64,000 nt of DNA from Clostridia bacterium (GCA_017439085.1 JAFRTU010000016.1:155179-219178); one strand, 5' to 3'. Shown: positions 26,756 through 35,853, counted from the stretch's first letter. Notes: generated by a model from the letters alone, not told the origin. A program made the numbers and translations.

Positions 26756-26786
26756 ATAACTACCATAATATATTTCTAATACTGAT

Positions 26787-27755
26787 ATGAGCGAACTGTT
26801 TAACAAGAAAGACCTGATATACAGGGTATATGAGGAGGGAAGCATATCGGGAGCCTCGAGGAAGCTCTATATCTCCCAGCCCTCTCTCTCGGTGATGATA
26901 AAGAAGGTGGAGGACGAGATCGGCTCTCCCCTCTTCGACAGGAGCGTGAAGCCTTTAAGGCTCACTGACGTGGGACGTGAATACATACGCGTCACGGAGG
27001 AGATGTACCGCCTCGAGCATGACTTCGAGAACTACCTCGACTCTCTGGAGCGGCTCCAGAGAGGAGATCTTCACATAGGCTCGAACCAGCTCCTCTCCAC
27101 GATGGTGCTGCCTCCTTACATAGCCGGATTCATTACCGGATATCCTAACATACACCTGACGCTCCTCGACGGAAACTCCTCCACCCTGGTGGCAGGACTC
27201 ACTGCCGGCTCCCTTGACGTGATAATCGACAACCACAGGATGGACCCTGAGATGTTCGACATGAAATATCTCCATACTGAGCACCTGCTCCTCGCCGTGC
27301 CGAAGGCTCTTGACGACGTGAAGGAATTTGAGAAGAGAAGGCTCTCAAGGACGGACATACTTAAAGGCAGGCATCTGGGTAAGAGGACGAGACCCGTCTC
27401 ACTCAGACCCTTCTCAAAGATCCCCTTCATACTCATGAACAAGGACAACAACATAAGGGAGCACTCAGACGAGCTCTTCGATGCGGAGGACTTCTCTCCG
27501 AGGATATTACTTGAAGTGGACAGACTCGTCACACTCTACAACTTCATAAAGACGGGCACTGCCGCATCCATAGTCAGCGATACCCTGATAGAGAACACTG
27601 TGGATACGGAGGATACCATAAACTACTACCGTCTGAACGACGACCTCTCAAAGAGGGACATCTTTGCGTCATATAAAAAGAACAGGTACGTCACGAAGGC
27701 CATGAGGACCTTCCTCGACTCCCTGTCCGGAGACATATTCAAAAAAGAGGGCTGA
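26787..27755 (+). CDS. LysR family transcriptional regulator
   Basis: A 322-residue LysR regulator. Residues 5-65 form the winged helix-turn-helix (SISGASRKLYISQPSLSVMIK), and residues 90-300 the substrate-binding-like effector domain. It faces away from aspA across a short AT-rich intergenic region, so control of aspA, perhaps in response to aspartate or fumarate, is the simplest inference. No clear GGAGG precedes the ATG. The stop codon lies inside the dyad shared with the convergent metallophosphatase gene. Confidence 0.88.
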   Translation: MSELFNKKDLIYRVYEEGSISGASRKLYISQPSLSVMIKKVEDEIGSPLFDRSVKPLRLTDVGREYIRVTEEMYRLEHDFENYLDSLERLQRGDLHIGSNQLLSTMVLPPYIAGFITGYPNIHLTLLDGNSSTLVAGLTAGSLDVIIDNHRMDPEMFDMKYLHTEHLLLAVPKALDDVKEFEKRRLSRTDILKGRHLGKRTRPVSLRPFSKIPFILMNKDNNIREHSDELFDAEDFSPRILLEVDRLVTLYNFIKTGTAASIVSDTLIENTVDTEDTINYYRLNDDLSKRDIFASYKKNRYVTKAMRTFLDSLSGDIFKKEG

Positions 27756-27767
27756 TCTCAGCCCTCT
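27741..27767 (-). terminator. Dyad carrying both stop codons of convergent genes
   Basis: AGAGGGCTGA (27746-27755) pairs with TCAGCCCTCT (27758-27767). The A-run at 27741-27746 gives a U-tract for the minus-strand transcript. The stops of the LysR and phosphoesterase genes both lie within the arms. Confidence 0.7.
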
Positions 27768-28594
27768 CCTATCACGAATCTGTTCATATAGCCGGTAATG
27801 CCCTGTGAGGAAACGTACTGCATCACCCCGTCCACGATCTTAGAATCGTTCATGAAATGCAGATGCCCTGCGAGCACCATAGCTATATCGTTTCTGTTTT
27901 CCCTTATTATCTTAAGGAGCTCCAGGTTCTCAACGGGACATCCGGGATAATTGAACCAGAAATACTCTCCCGCCTTTTCCATCTCTTCCCTGTTCCCCTC
28001 GGTCACGAAGGGCACATGGAACACCACGACGGTCTTCTTATGGTCTTTGAAGCTGTCCCTCAGCACGCTGAGCTGATCTCCCGAGACCGATCTGTCCGCA
28101 TTGTCGAGGCAGATCATGCGGAGCTCATCGTCCTCAGCTGTCTGTACCTTTCTGTTCACGATCGAGAACCTCAGACCTTCGGGAACGGTCCCCTTCTTCT
28201 CGTGGTTCCCGCAGGCTATCACATAGGGCACCTCGAGCATTTCAAGCCTCTTTTCCATCGCTCTCAGATCAGCGGGCGTGACAGCATCCATCATGTCTCC
28301 GACCATGGCTACCATATCGGCCTTCCCGGCAACGGTGAAAAGATCGTCCAGTATCTCCATGTGATCTCTCATCTGATAGGGACCACAGGGTTCCCCGTGA
28401 AGATCCGCAAACATCTTTCTGGTCTCTATCCAGTTAGCGGAACCCTTCTCCGCTCTCTTTTTCTCTTCAGGAGTACTAAGGCCGTCCCATGTGGTGATAT
28501 GGGTATCTCCAAACTGACAGAGCACGTGCCTTCTCATACCCGGGATCCTTATCACATGCTCATGTATCAGAAGTCTTTTCTCTATATCATCCAT
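27758..28594 (-). CDS. Calcineurin-like metallophosphoesterase
   Basis: A 278-residue metallophosphatase. The five motif blocks are visible: FGDTH near the start, VGDMMD, GNHE, VFHVPF and GHLHF, supplying the two-metal centre. The substrate may be a phosphodiester or nucleotide and cannot be told. It lies 10 bases after the SGNH hydrolase stop on the same strand with a GAGG site, so the two are probably co-transcribed. No signal peptide is present, so it is cytoplasmic. Confidence 0.85.
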   Translation of the reverse strand: MDDIEKRLLIHEHVIRIPGMRRHVLCQFGDTHITTWDGLSTPEEKKRAEKGSANWIETRKMFADLHGEPCGPYQMRDHMEILDDLFTVAGKADMVAMVGDMMDAVTPADLRAMEKRLEMLEVPYVIACGNHEKKGTVPEGLRFSIVNRKVQTAEDDELRMICLDNADRSVSGDQLSVLRDSFKDHKKTVVVFHVPFVTEGNREEMEKAGEYFWFNYPGCPVENLELLKIIRENRNDIAMVLAGHLHFMNDSKIVDGVMQYVSSQGITGYMNRFVIGEG

Positions 28595-28603
28595 TTCACT
28601 GCC

Positions 28604-29263
28604 TCAGAGTTTCATCAGGAAAGAAGCTATCTCCTCTTCCAGTATCTTGTGTCCCTCTCCGTTCGGATGGAGACCGTCAGGGATATATCTCCAGAGCACT
28701 TCGTTCACTCTGGTGTCGAGATAGCTGTCACTAAACAGATCGAGCACGGGAAGTCCGTATTCTCCCGCGACCTTCCTTATGACGTCAACGTATTCATAGA
28801 GCAGCGGGCAGTCCCACGTCTTGGAGCCGTCGCCCCTGTGCAGCATCTCGGTCGTCCTGTGGAGGGGAGTCAGTACCACTATAAGAGCTGAGGGATATCT
28901 CTCCTTCAGATGGGAATACACATAATGGCAGGCACCGTAGAAGGTCTCCGGAGTCCTGTCGGACGGTGTCCCGAACTCGGCGTCTCCGTGTCCGAAATCG
29001 TTCGTGCCTCCGAACACCACTACTATGTCGGCGTCAGGATCCATCTCATAGAGCCTCATGCAGAAATCCCTGTCTATCGGCTCATCGAAGTTCGGATGCT
29101 TCTGCCTTGCATACCTTGTTCCGCCTATGCCGTAGTTCCTGGAAGCGGCAAGGGAATAGTCCCTCTTCATCCTGTTGACGAAGAAGTCCTCCTCTCTTTC
29201 CACTCCGTACCCCTCGGTGATGCTGTCGCCGAGGAAATTGATCTTCTTTCCCTTAAGATCCAT
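28604..29263 (-). CDS. SGNH/GDSL hydrolase
   Basis: A 219-residue esterase-type hydrolase with the blocks in order: block I FLGDSITEG (Ser nucleophile), block II Gly in YGIGGTRYA, block III VVFGGTNDFG (Asn), and block V DGLHPNGEGH (Asp and His). It has no signal peptide and is probably cytoplasmic. Such enzymes remove acyl groups from sugars or lipids. It leads a small cluster with the metallophosphoesterase downstream. The start follows CGGAGGGAC at good spacing. Confidence 0.87.
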   Translation of the reverse strand: MDLKGKKINFLGDSITEGYGVEREEDFFVNRMKRDYSLAASRNYGIGGTRYARQKHPNFDEPIDRDFCMRLYEMDPDADIVVVFGGTNDFGHGDAEFGTPSDRTPETFYGACHYVYSHLKERYPSALIVVLTPLHRTTEMLHRGDGSKTWDCPLLYEYVDVIRKVAGEYGLPVLDLFSDSYLDTRVNEVLWRYIPDGLHPNGEGHKILEEEIASFLMKL

Positions 29264-29284
29264 AAAGTCCCTCCGAAATAAAAA

Positions 29285-29569
29285 TTATGGTCTCGGATAT
29301 GCGCTTCTTGCCCACTCCTCTATCTCAGAAAAGGTCTTCGTAAAGTTCTGGAATATTCCGAGTATGGTCGGATAATACATCACGCAGAGGAATGCAAGCA
29401 GCAATACCAGGAATATGGAATATATCAGGAGAGCCTTCTTTGCTCTCTTGAAGAGGAGTATCACCCATACTGCTATGAGCACGGGGACCAGATACCCTAT
29501 CACACCAATCAGTGCCTGGATCACATGTGCAGTCTTCGGATCGAACAGTGCCAGAAATTTGTAGATCAT
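29285..29569 (-). CDS. Small membrane protein of unknown function
   Basis: A 94-residue protein with two hydrophobic segments (about 15-41 and 46-70) joined by a short basic loop (KRAKKA), then a polar tail. A GGAGG site precedes the ATG, which supports expression. I recognise no family. It sits 18 bases after the aminopeptidase stop and 21 bases before the SGNH gene start, so it may share their transcript. Confidence 0.6.
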   Translation of the reverse strand: MIYKFLALFDPKTAHVIQALIGVIGYLVPVLIAVWVILLFKRAKKALLIYSIFLVLLLAFLCVMYYPTILGIFQNFTKTFSEIEEWARSAYPRP

Positions 29570-29587
29570 TATTATACCTCCTTCATT

Positions 29588-30814
29588 TCAGAAGGCCCAG
29601 TTGCCTTCCCTGAATATCGGAACGGTGTTGCCGTCCCTGTCTATGCCGTCAATGGTGAGGTCAGCTGAACCCACCATGAAGTCCACATGTATCACGGAAT
29701 CGTTGAAGCCCTTTTCCGCAAGCTCCTCGGAAGAATACTTCTCGAAATCCTCTATGCAGTTCGTATACGCCCTTCCGAGTGCGAAATGGCAGCTCGCATT
29801 CTCGTCGAAGAGAGTGTTGTAGAAGAGTATACCGCTCCTGCTTATGGGCGAATCGAAGGGCACGAGCGCACACTCTCCGAGATACGCCGCTCCCTTATCT
29901 GTTGCTATCATCTGCCTTAGGAGCTCCTCGTTCTTCTCCGCATGCACCTCTACAGCTTTTCCTTCCCTGAAGGTTATGGAGAAATCCTCTATGAGCTCTC
30001 CTCTGTATGAGAGGGGCTTCGTTGCGACGAGCTTGCCGTTCGCGGTCATCCTGTCAGGAGCCGTGAACACCTCTTCCGTAGGTATGTTCGGATCGTATTC
30101 TATCCCTGAGAGCGTGACGTCGCTGCCTCCGAGGAAAAGGCCCTTCTCAATGAGTCCGACCGTGAAATCGGTGCCGTTAGCCGACTTATAGTGAAGGGAC
30201 TTAAGTCCCATGGCGTTGAGCCTTTCGCATCTCTCCAGGAGGAAGGCGTTGTGCCTGTTCCAGTCCTCCACCGGATCCTCACCGTCAGCCCTTGAGGTAT
30301 ATAGTATGGCATCCCAGAGCTTTTTTACTGCTTCCCTCTTAGGTATGCCCGGGAACACCCGCTCTGCCCATTCGGGTCCCGGTACCGCGGCTATGCACCA
30401 CTGGTTCTTATTGTCCATGGCATCTGCGTATTTCTTTATAGCTCTGGCTCTTCTGGCCATGGCATGGGAATACTTCGCCTGATCTATCCCCTTCATGCCC
30501 ATTGGATCCTCTGAGGCTATCCTTATAGTCGCAGGAAGAGTCTCGACTCTTTCCTTCATCCTTGTCCTCTGCCATGGGCTCACCCTTGCAAGAGTCTCCC
30601 TGTCCTGATACTTTATGTCGTTTTTAAGGAGTCTCTGGTCGGTCCATTCGACGGTCACCTTTCCGGCTCCCGCCTTATAGCACTCCTCCTGGAGGATCCT
30701 TATGAAATCTATCTCGTTAAGGGCTGAGCCTATTATGACCTCCTGCCCCTTCTGTACGTTTATGCCCTTTCTCGCTATGAGGGAGGCATACCTTCTCATC
30801 TTCTTCTTATCCAT
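29588..30814 (-). CDS. M29 family aminopeptidase (AmpS/PepS type)
   Basis: A 408-residue metalloaminopeptidase close to the usual family length of about 410. Characteristic blocks are RYASLIARKGINVQKGQ at the start, EWTDQRL, and the C-terminal region with Glu, His and Asp metal ligands (FYNTLFDENASCHFALG and SVIHVDFMVGS). It removes N-terminal residues from peptides inside the cell. It follows the DUF1292 gene by seven bases and is probably in one operon with it and the large deaminase-like gene. Confidence 0.9.
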   Translation of the reverse strand: MDKKKMRRYASLIARKGINVQKGQEVIIGSALNEIDFIRILQEECYKAGAGKVTVEWTDQRLLKNDIKYQDRETLARVSPWQRTRMKERVETLPATIRIASEDPMGMKGIDQAKYSHAMARRARAIKKYADAMDNKNQWCIAAVPGPEWAERVFPGIPKREAVKKLWDAILYTSRADGEDPVEDWNRHNAFLLERCERLNAMGLKSLHYKSANGTDFTVGLIEKGLFLGGSDVTLSGIEYDPNIPTEEVFTAPDRMTANGKLVATKPLSYRGELIEDFSITFREGKAVEVHAEKNEELLRQMIATDKGAAYLGECALVPFDSPISRSGILFYNTLFDENASCHFALGRAYTNCIEDFEKYSSEELAEKGFNDSVIHVDFMVGSADLTIDGIDRDGNTVPIFREGNWAF

Positions 30815-30821
30815 CTTCCAC

Positions 30822-31067
30822 CTATAGTTTTTCCTTCAGTTCGGGGAGAAGCTCTTCTATAAGCTCCCTGTCCGTTACCCTGTCGACGAACAGTCCTTCA
30901 TCGTCCCTTATCTCTTCAAGTATGGCCACTCTGTCCTCGCTTAGGGTATCCTTTTCCATGCCCATGGCAAGGAGATATCTCTTCCCGTCCTTCTCGGTAT
31001 CCGAGAGGAGCACGTACTCTTCACCGTCATCCAGAGTGATCTTGTTTCCCGTCATAAGATGATCCAT
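30822..31067 (-). CDS. DUF1292 family protein
   Basis: An 81-residue acidic protein with the DUF1292 pattern ITLDDGEEYVLLSD followed by a YLLAM strand. The family is widespread in Firmicutes, usually beside housekeeping genes, and has no known activity. It lies between the deaminase-like gene (10 bases upstream) and the aminopeptidase gene (seven bases downstream), so co-expression is likely. An AAGGAC site lies before the ATG. Confidence 0.75.
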   Translation of the reverse strand: MDHLMTGNKITLDDGEEYVLLSDTEKDGKRYLLAMGMEKDTLSEDRVAILEEIRDDEGLFVDRVTDRELIEELLPELKEKL

Positions 31068-31077
31068 ATCTGTCCTT

Positions 31078-33522
31078 TCAGCCCTGAAGCTCCGCGAACT
31101 TTTCCACCAGTTCCTGGGTACTGTCTATAAACTCTACGTAGCCGCTAAGGGATTCTCCCTTCTCCCTTAATGCCCTCGAAGAGGGATTTATGAATATCTT
31201 TGCCCTTATCCTGCCGCTCCTCGCCTCCTGAATGAGGTTTGCACCTGCGGCATTGCCGTCGAGAGCAAGGAGCACTGACTTTCTCCTCTTGAATATCTCA
31301 TAGGCTATGCTCTTGTATATCCCGAGGCTCACGGGCTCTATGGCGACCCTCACGAGGGATCCTGTGGAGCGTATGCGCCTTATGTCCTTCTCCTCCATCT
31401 CTGAAGGAACGAATCTGAACACCCTGAACCTGTCTCCTGCGAGCTTCTCGATCATCCTCTCGTAACCCTGAAGGCTGTCTCCGATGACGAAGAATACCTT
31501 TTTTGGATCCAGTCTTTCAGTCAGGTCCTTAAGCAGATCAGCGTATTTTCCGGTGGGAGTCCTGTGCCTGTCGTTATTGAAGCTTCCTCCCATTATTATC
31601 ACGGGAAGCCCGTCTGAAGGAAGTTCCTCTATCATGTCACTAAGTGCTTCCTGAGAGGATACCTTCACTGCCGGATCCGGTGTGGCGGTCTCCCTCTCGG
31701 ATTCCTCTTTCAGTCTTTTTTCGTAGTATTCTCTTATGGACAGGCCGTTCAGTCTCTCTTCAAGAGCTTCCTCCTTGTCATAGAAGCCCTTCTTGGACAT
31801 CCTTATGATCTCGCTCTCCGTTTTCTTCATACTCATGAGCTCATCATGAGTGAGATCGAGAAACTTCTCGAGAGCCAGTTCCTCCTCTATGGAGTTGGTG
31901 CCGTAGAGGGCTCCTCCGTCAGTGCCTTCGACGCACCTCACGCCGCCCTTCAGGTATTCCTTTATCGGGTGGTATCTGAGCTGGTTCAGGTTGTTGAGCC
32001 TCACGTTCGAGGTGATCTGGAACTCGAGGACGGTCTTCGTGTCCTTTATCAGCTTTATGAGCTCCTTTCCCTTTGGAGTCCTGAGGTTCACGGTGTAGAG
32101 TCCGTGTCCTATGCGGAGGTGCGGCATCTTCTGTCCCTTTTTCAGGGAATCCCGGACGAGCAGTATAGAGTTCTTCACGTTGTCTCTCAGGGAATCGTTC
32201 TCCCCGGCATGTATCCTGATGACGAAGGACGGTATCCCCTCCGCTATCCCGGTAAGTTCCGCTATCGTGTCCTTAAGGGACGTGATGTCCGTTATCTCCT
32301 CACCCACGAAGTCGCTTCCAGCGATATACGGATCCTCAGCCACCGCTCTGAGCGTCCTTATGTTCCCTGACAGATAGTCTCCTCCCTCTATCGAATCCTT
32401 CACGATCGTAAGAGGTATCCTCCTCATAGCAGCAAGAAATCGGAGCATCACTCCCGTATCCCTGTATATGGAAGGCATCACCTCATGGATCTGAGCGAGC
32501 TTCTCGGAAGCTTCCTCCCTCTTCGTGAAGGAAGTATCCGATATCTCAGCATAACATATGCCGTGACGCCTGTATTCGTCCGCTATCATGTAGAGCTTGT
32601 CCTGGTACAGGGTGTTATGGCTGTATTCCTCCTTCTTACGGAGCTCCATAAGGAAGAGGGTCTTCTCCCTTACGTCATCGTCAGGTATCTTCTCCGCTCC
32701 CTTTATGTTTCCGGGCTCATCCATGGAGACTCCCTTCGTGAAGACATATCTGTACAGATACACCTTCTCGAGATTGGTGAAGACCGCCTGTCCGTCCTTC
32801 TGCACGCAGAGGGAATTCGATATCTTCTGTATGTTGTATGCTGCATTCCTGAGGTTATCCAGAATGAGAGATGCAAAATCGATGAACGTATTGTCGTCTA
32901 TCTTCCTCTCCCTGTACCTGCCCCTCAGGGGCGAATCACTGAACTGAGCTTCAGCCTTTTTCCTTCTCCTTTCGAGTTCCTTCTCCTGGGATGCGGATAA
33001 TCTGAGTTCCAGTTTCTTGATGTAATACAGGGGATATCTCACATGATGCACTATCCCGAGTGCCATCAGAGTCTCTGAAGGCAGGTTTGCGTTCATGTGG
33101 GTATGGAGGTCCGAACGGAACTTCACGTCCTCGAATATATATGACTTGACTATGGTCCTCGATATGTCGAGCCTGTAGTCCTTGGTCTGGCTCATGAGGG
33201 TCTTCGAAATAGCAGGTATCGAAGCCTTCATCTCTATCCTGCCGTCGGGGAACACGTTCGCCACCTTGGTATTCCCGAGCCTGAATATGTATATCCTGTT
33301 ATTGTACTGATCTATATATGCGGGAATCTCTCCCTTTATCGTCTTAAGTCCGTTCTCATCAAAGGTCACGGGAAGGCCGCACATCTTTCCTAGGTTAGAT
33401 ATGAGGTTCCCCGTACCGTGATTCGGAGTCCTGATGGCATAGAAAAGCCTGTCTCCTCTCATGAAGAGATCAACTATCATGTCCTTTTCTTCATCCAGAT
33501 ACAGCTTTCCGAAGTACGCCAT
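31078..33522 (-). CDS. Large adenosine-deaminase-like protein with a Rossmann/SLOG-like C-terminus
   Basis: An 814-residue protein, more than twice the length of a normal adenosine deaminase. The deaminase metal and catalytic motifs are spread over residues 139-540: DLHTH (His140, His142), RIHAGEN (His438, Glu441), RIGHG (His473) and GTDGG (Asp535). A unique N-terminal part of about 130 residues and inserts around 180-300 separate them. Residues 638-814 look like a nucleotide-binding Rossmann/SLOG-like fold (IIMGGSFNND, FVIGDSLQGYE, LLALDGNAAGANLIQEA). It probably deaminates adenosine or a related purine. The size recalls RdrB of the RADAR defence system, but no RdrA ATPase gene is adjacent, so a metabolic role is equally possible. 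Confidence 0.7.
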   Translation of the reverse strand: MAYFGKLYLDEEKDMIVDLFMRGDRLFYAIRTPNHGTGNLISNLGKMCGLPVTFDENGLKTIKGEIPAYIDQYNNRIYIFRLGNTKVANVFPDGRIEMKASIPAISKTLMSQTKDYRLDISRTIVKSYIFEDVKFRSDLHTHMNANLPSETLMALGIVHHVRYPLYYIKKLELRLSASQEKELERRRKKAEAQFSDSPLRGRYRERKIDDNTFIDFASLILDNLRNAAYNIQKISNSLCVQKDGQAVFTNLEKVYLYRYVFTKGVSMDEPGNIKGAEKIPDDDVREKTLFLMELRKKEEYSHNTLYQDKLYMIADEYRRHGICYAEISDTSFTKREEASEKLAQIHEVMPSIYRDTGVMLRFLAAMRRIPLTIVKDSIEGGDYLSGNIRTLRAVAEDPYIAGSDFVGEEITDITSLKDTIAELTGIAEGIPSFVIRIHAGENDSLRDNVKNSILLVRDSLKKGQKMPHLRIGHGLYTVNLRTPKGKELIKLIKDTKTVLEFQITSNVRLNNLNQLRYHPIKEYLKGGVRCVEGTDGGALYGTNSIEEELALEKFLDLTHDELMSMKKTESEIIRMSKKGFYDKEEALEERLNGLSIREYYEKRLKEESERETATPDPAVKVSSQEALSDMIEELPSDGLPVIIMGGSFNNDRHRTPTGKYADLLKDLTERLDPKKVFFVIGDSLQGYERMIEKLAGDRFRVFRFVPSEMEEKDIRRIRSTGSLVRVAIEPVSLGIYKSIAYEIFKRRKSVLLALDGNAAGANLIQEARSGRIRAKIFINPSSRALREKGESLSGYVEFIDSTQELVEKFAELQG

Positions 33523-33539
33523 CTTTTTCCCTTCCTTTA

Positions 33540-34055
33540 TCAGAGTTCTTTGAATATCTCTTCCATCGGTCTCTTTCCCGCATGTCTTGGAGACGGTGCG
33601 GAGCCTTCTGCGGCATATCCGAGAGGCATTATCGCCACCGGCACTATGTCCTTACCGAGTCCGAATACCTCCTGGGCCTTATAGTGGTCGAAGACTCCGA
33701 CCCAGCAGGATCCTATCCCGAGCTCCCAGGCCTCGAGCATCATGTGAGTTAGGGCAATGGAAGCATCCATCTCTCCCGACATGTATCCCGGAGTCTCCGG
33801 ATTGTGCCAGGATTCCTCTTCGCTGTAGCATACGAGAAGAGCCGTTTTAGCTCCGTATATGCAGCGGGTGAGTTCGTTCATCTTCTCCATCGCCTCATCG
33901 CTCTTCATAACGAATATGCGGAGCGGCTGGTTGTTCTTGGCAGTAGGCGCTATGAGCCCCGCTTCCTTTATGAGTTCAAGCTTCTCGTCCTCTATCTTCC
34001 TGTCGGAAAAGCTCCTGACGGAATACCTTTCCTTTGCAAGCTCCATGAATGTCAT
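33540..34055 (-). CDS. Nitroreductase family protein
   Basis: A 171-residue FMN-dependent reductase. It shows the typical RYSVRSFSDRKI start (FMN phosphate contacts), APTAKNNQP in the first helix region and WELGIGSCWVGVF late in the fold. It is short for the family (usually 170-200) but complete. Such enzymes reduce nitro groups, quinones or flavins with NAD(P)H. It lies 17 bases before the deaminase-like gene on the same strand, so it may lead that operon. Confidence 0.85.
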   Translation of the reverse strand: MTFMELAKERYSVRSFSDRKIEDEKLELIKEAGLIAPTAKNNQPLRIFVMKSDEAMEKMNELTRCIYGAKTALLVCYSEEESWHNPETPGYMSGEMDASIALTHMMLEAWELGIGSCWVGVFDHYKAQEVFGLGKDIVPVAIMPLGYAAEGSAPSPRHAGKRPMEEIFKEL

Positions 34056-34100
34056 ATCGATATACCTCTTTTCAACTGTCTTTTCCGAACGGCATGCCGT

Positions 34101-34442
34101 TCATCCTCTTCTTTCATCTATGAGCGGACGGTCCCAGAATACGATTGCTCCGTTCTCCAGGGTCATTTCGTCTACTGCGGTCTGAAGTTCCTCAAGGAGC
34201 TTTTCTTCCCTCTTCTTCGACCTTCTGCCCTTTCCCTCGAACAGCACCTTTGAGAAGAATGCGTCGTATGAGACCGCGAAATCCTCCTCGTCCCTGTGGG
34301 GAAAGAAGCTGACACATGCCTCGTACCTTATCTGCCCTGCCTCGGAGTCCGAGACCAGCATCACGTTCGCGGCACGTCTCTCCACTTCGTTAAAGTTGCC
34401 TTCCGCTTCGAAATACCTTTCATATACGTTTACGGTAGCCAT
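34101..34442 (-). CDS. Hypothetical protein
   Basis: A 113-residue soluble protein with a GGAGG site seven bases before the ATG. A GTG one codon earlier is less well placed. It has an RRSKKREEKL basic helix near residue 75 and no membrane segment. I recognise no family. It sits between the nitroreductase gene and a terminator, so it probably begins the transcript that continues into the nitroreductase and deaminase-like genes. Confidence 0.6.
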   Translation of the reverse strand: MATVNVYERYFEAEGNFNEVERRAANVMLVSDSEAGQIRYEACVSFFPHRDEEDFAVSYDAFFSKVLFEGKGRRSKKREEKLLEELQTAVDEMTLENGAIVFWDRPLIDERRG

Positions 34443-34495
34443 CACTGAGCCTCCTCTTCACTATATGTCTATTATATCCCCGCAGACATAAAAAG

Positions 34496-34521
34496 GCACG
34501 GCGGTGTTTACCGCCGTGCCC
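34496..34521 (-). terminator. Terminator after the small membrane protein gene
   Basis: GGCACGGCGGT pairs with ACCGCCGTGCC; AAAAA at 34491-34495 gives the U-tract on the minus strand. Confidence 0.9.
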
Positions 34522-34535
34522 GTGTCATTCTATAG

Positions 34536-34820
34536 TCAGAGCAGGAACAGGATAAGGAGTTGAGGGCATAATATGAGTATCAGGAGCAGTATTCCTCCTA
34601 TGATCCCAAGTACTGCCCATTCCATCTTGTCCATTTTCTTCTTTGGATCATATTTATTACCGTATATCATCTTCCGATATGCACGGTCCTGAGCGGCATG
34701 TGTGGCAAGCGGCTCATCCGGATGGGTGATCCCGTAGACCTGTATCAGTTCCTTTCTGGAAAGATATCTGTCATTTTTCTCTTGATCTTTCTTTTCGCCG
34801 AGTAATAATTCGCGTAGCAT
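34536..34820 (-). CDS. Small C-terminally anchored membrane protein, unknown
   Basis: A 94-residue protein: a charged soluble part (about 1-68) with YLSRKELIQVYGI and HPDEPLATHAAQDRAY, then a single hydrophobic C-terminal segment (69-94). A clear AAAGGAGA site and a dedicated terminator support it as a real monocistronic gene. I recognise no family. The tail-anchored layout suggests the soluble part faces the cytoplasm. Confidence 0.6.
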   Translation of the reverse strand: MLRELLLGEKKDQEKNDRYLSRKELIQVYGITHPDEPLATHAAQDRAYRKMIYGNKYDPKKKMDKMEWAVLGIIGGILLLILILCPQLLILFLL

Positions 34821-34903
34821 AGTGTTGTCTCCTTTCCCTGTGGTGCGACCCTCATGGAGCCTTCCTGAAAAGGGGGCCTCATCCCCTCCACTATGATCAT
34901 ATC

Positions 34904-34937
34904 AAAAGAAGTGTCCGAAATTTCGGACACTTCTTTT
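34904..34937. terminator. Perfect 34-bp palindromic terminator
   Basis: AAAAGAAGTGTCCGAAA followed directly by its exact complement. It follows the nitrilase gene on the minus strand and works in either direction. Confidence 0.85.
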
Positions 34938-34986
34938 AACGATCTGTAAATGCCACGTTAATATTCTTCTTGCGATATCACTCTGA

Positions 34987-35835
34987 TCACAGGGTCTTCC
35001 CGGTGAGCATACCGTATCTATCAGGATGGCGGTACTTGTCTCCCATCACCTCATCCTCACGGTACTTCCTTAGAAGATCCATGTCTACCTCGGCGATATA
35101 TATGCCCTCATCTCCCGGAGCCTCGAATACGCACATGTCTCTTGAGGGTGCGTCATCGTCCGCCCAGGCCACTCCGTCGAACAGACTGGAATGACCGTTG
35201 CAGTCGGGCTGTCCCTCTGGATAGTTGCAGGTGGCAACTGCCAGCATGTTCTCATACGCCCTGGTCCTCAGAGCCGAAAGTCTGTTTATCTCCATTGGAC
35301 ATGCGTTCGGAGCCAGTATCACTTCCGCTCCCATAAGCATCAGTATCCTTGCACTCTCAGGAAACTCCCTGTCGAAGCAGATCATGGATCCGACCTTTAT
35401 CACATCTTTTCCGGTATCCAGTTCTGTGACGAAGAAATCCTCTCCTGATGAGAGCATCTTCTCCTCATCGAAGTCACAGGTGTGGACCTTCGAATAGTGG
35501 AGCTTTTCTTCACCGTTCCTGTCGAAAAGGATGACTGAATTCAAAGGCTTTGGATCATGCTTCTCAAGGAATGTGACGGCTATGGCCATCTTAAGTTCGG
35601 CAGCAAGAGTACTGAAGGATCGGACGAAATCACTGTCCTCATCGACGGCCAGGGATTCAAGTTTCTCCCTGTCCTGGGGTATCCTGTAGCCGTCGCTCCA
35701 CATCTCCGGGAAGAGAGCCACATCGGCACCCATCCCCTTTGCCCTTATACAAGCTTTCTTTCCCTTTTCCAGCTGTCCCGCAAGGTCTTCCTCCGGAAGG
35801 AGCTGCATAAATGCTATCCTGAAAACGTTATTCAT
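34987..35835 (-). CDS. Carbon-nitrogen hydrolase (nitrilase superfamily)
   Basis: A 282-residue amidase-type hydrolase with the three catalytic positions: Glu in LFPEMW, Lys in HYSKVH and Cys in SMICFDREFPE. The form with SMICFDREFPE resembles amidases and N-carbamoyl hydrolases rather than true nitrilases. It would cut a C-N bond of an amide or carbamoyl compound. It is followed by a terminator and lies 18 bases after the GNAT gene, so the GNAT, nitrilase and perhaps PhzF genes form one unit. Confidence 0.87.
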   Translation of the reverse strand: MNNVFRIAFMQLLPEEDLAGQLEKGKKACIRAKGMGADVALFPEMWSDGYRIPQDREKLESLAVDEDSDFVRSFSTLAAELKMAIAVTFLEKHDPKPLNSVILFDRNGEEKLHYSKVHTCDFDEEKMLSSGEDFFVTELDTGKDVIKVGSMICFDREFPESARILMLMGAEVILAPNACPMEINRLSALRTRAYENMLAVATCNYPEGQPDCNGHSSLFDGVAWADDDAPSRDMCVFEAPGDEGIYIAEVDMDLLRKYREDEVMGDKYRHPDRYGMLTGKTL

Positions 35836-35853
35836 CTTTATCCCTTTCCTCTT

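Noticed and set aside
31078..33522. Calling the large deaminase-like gene a RADAR system
   Set aside because: RADAR needs an RdrA ATPase encoded alongside; none is present within the window on either side.
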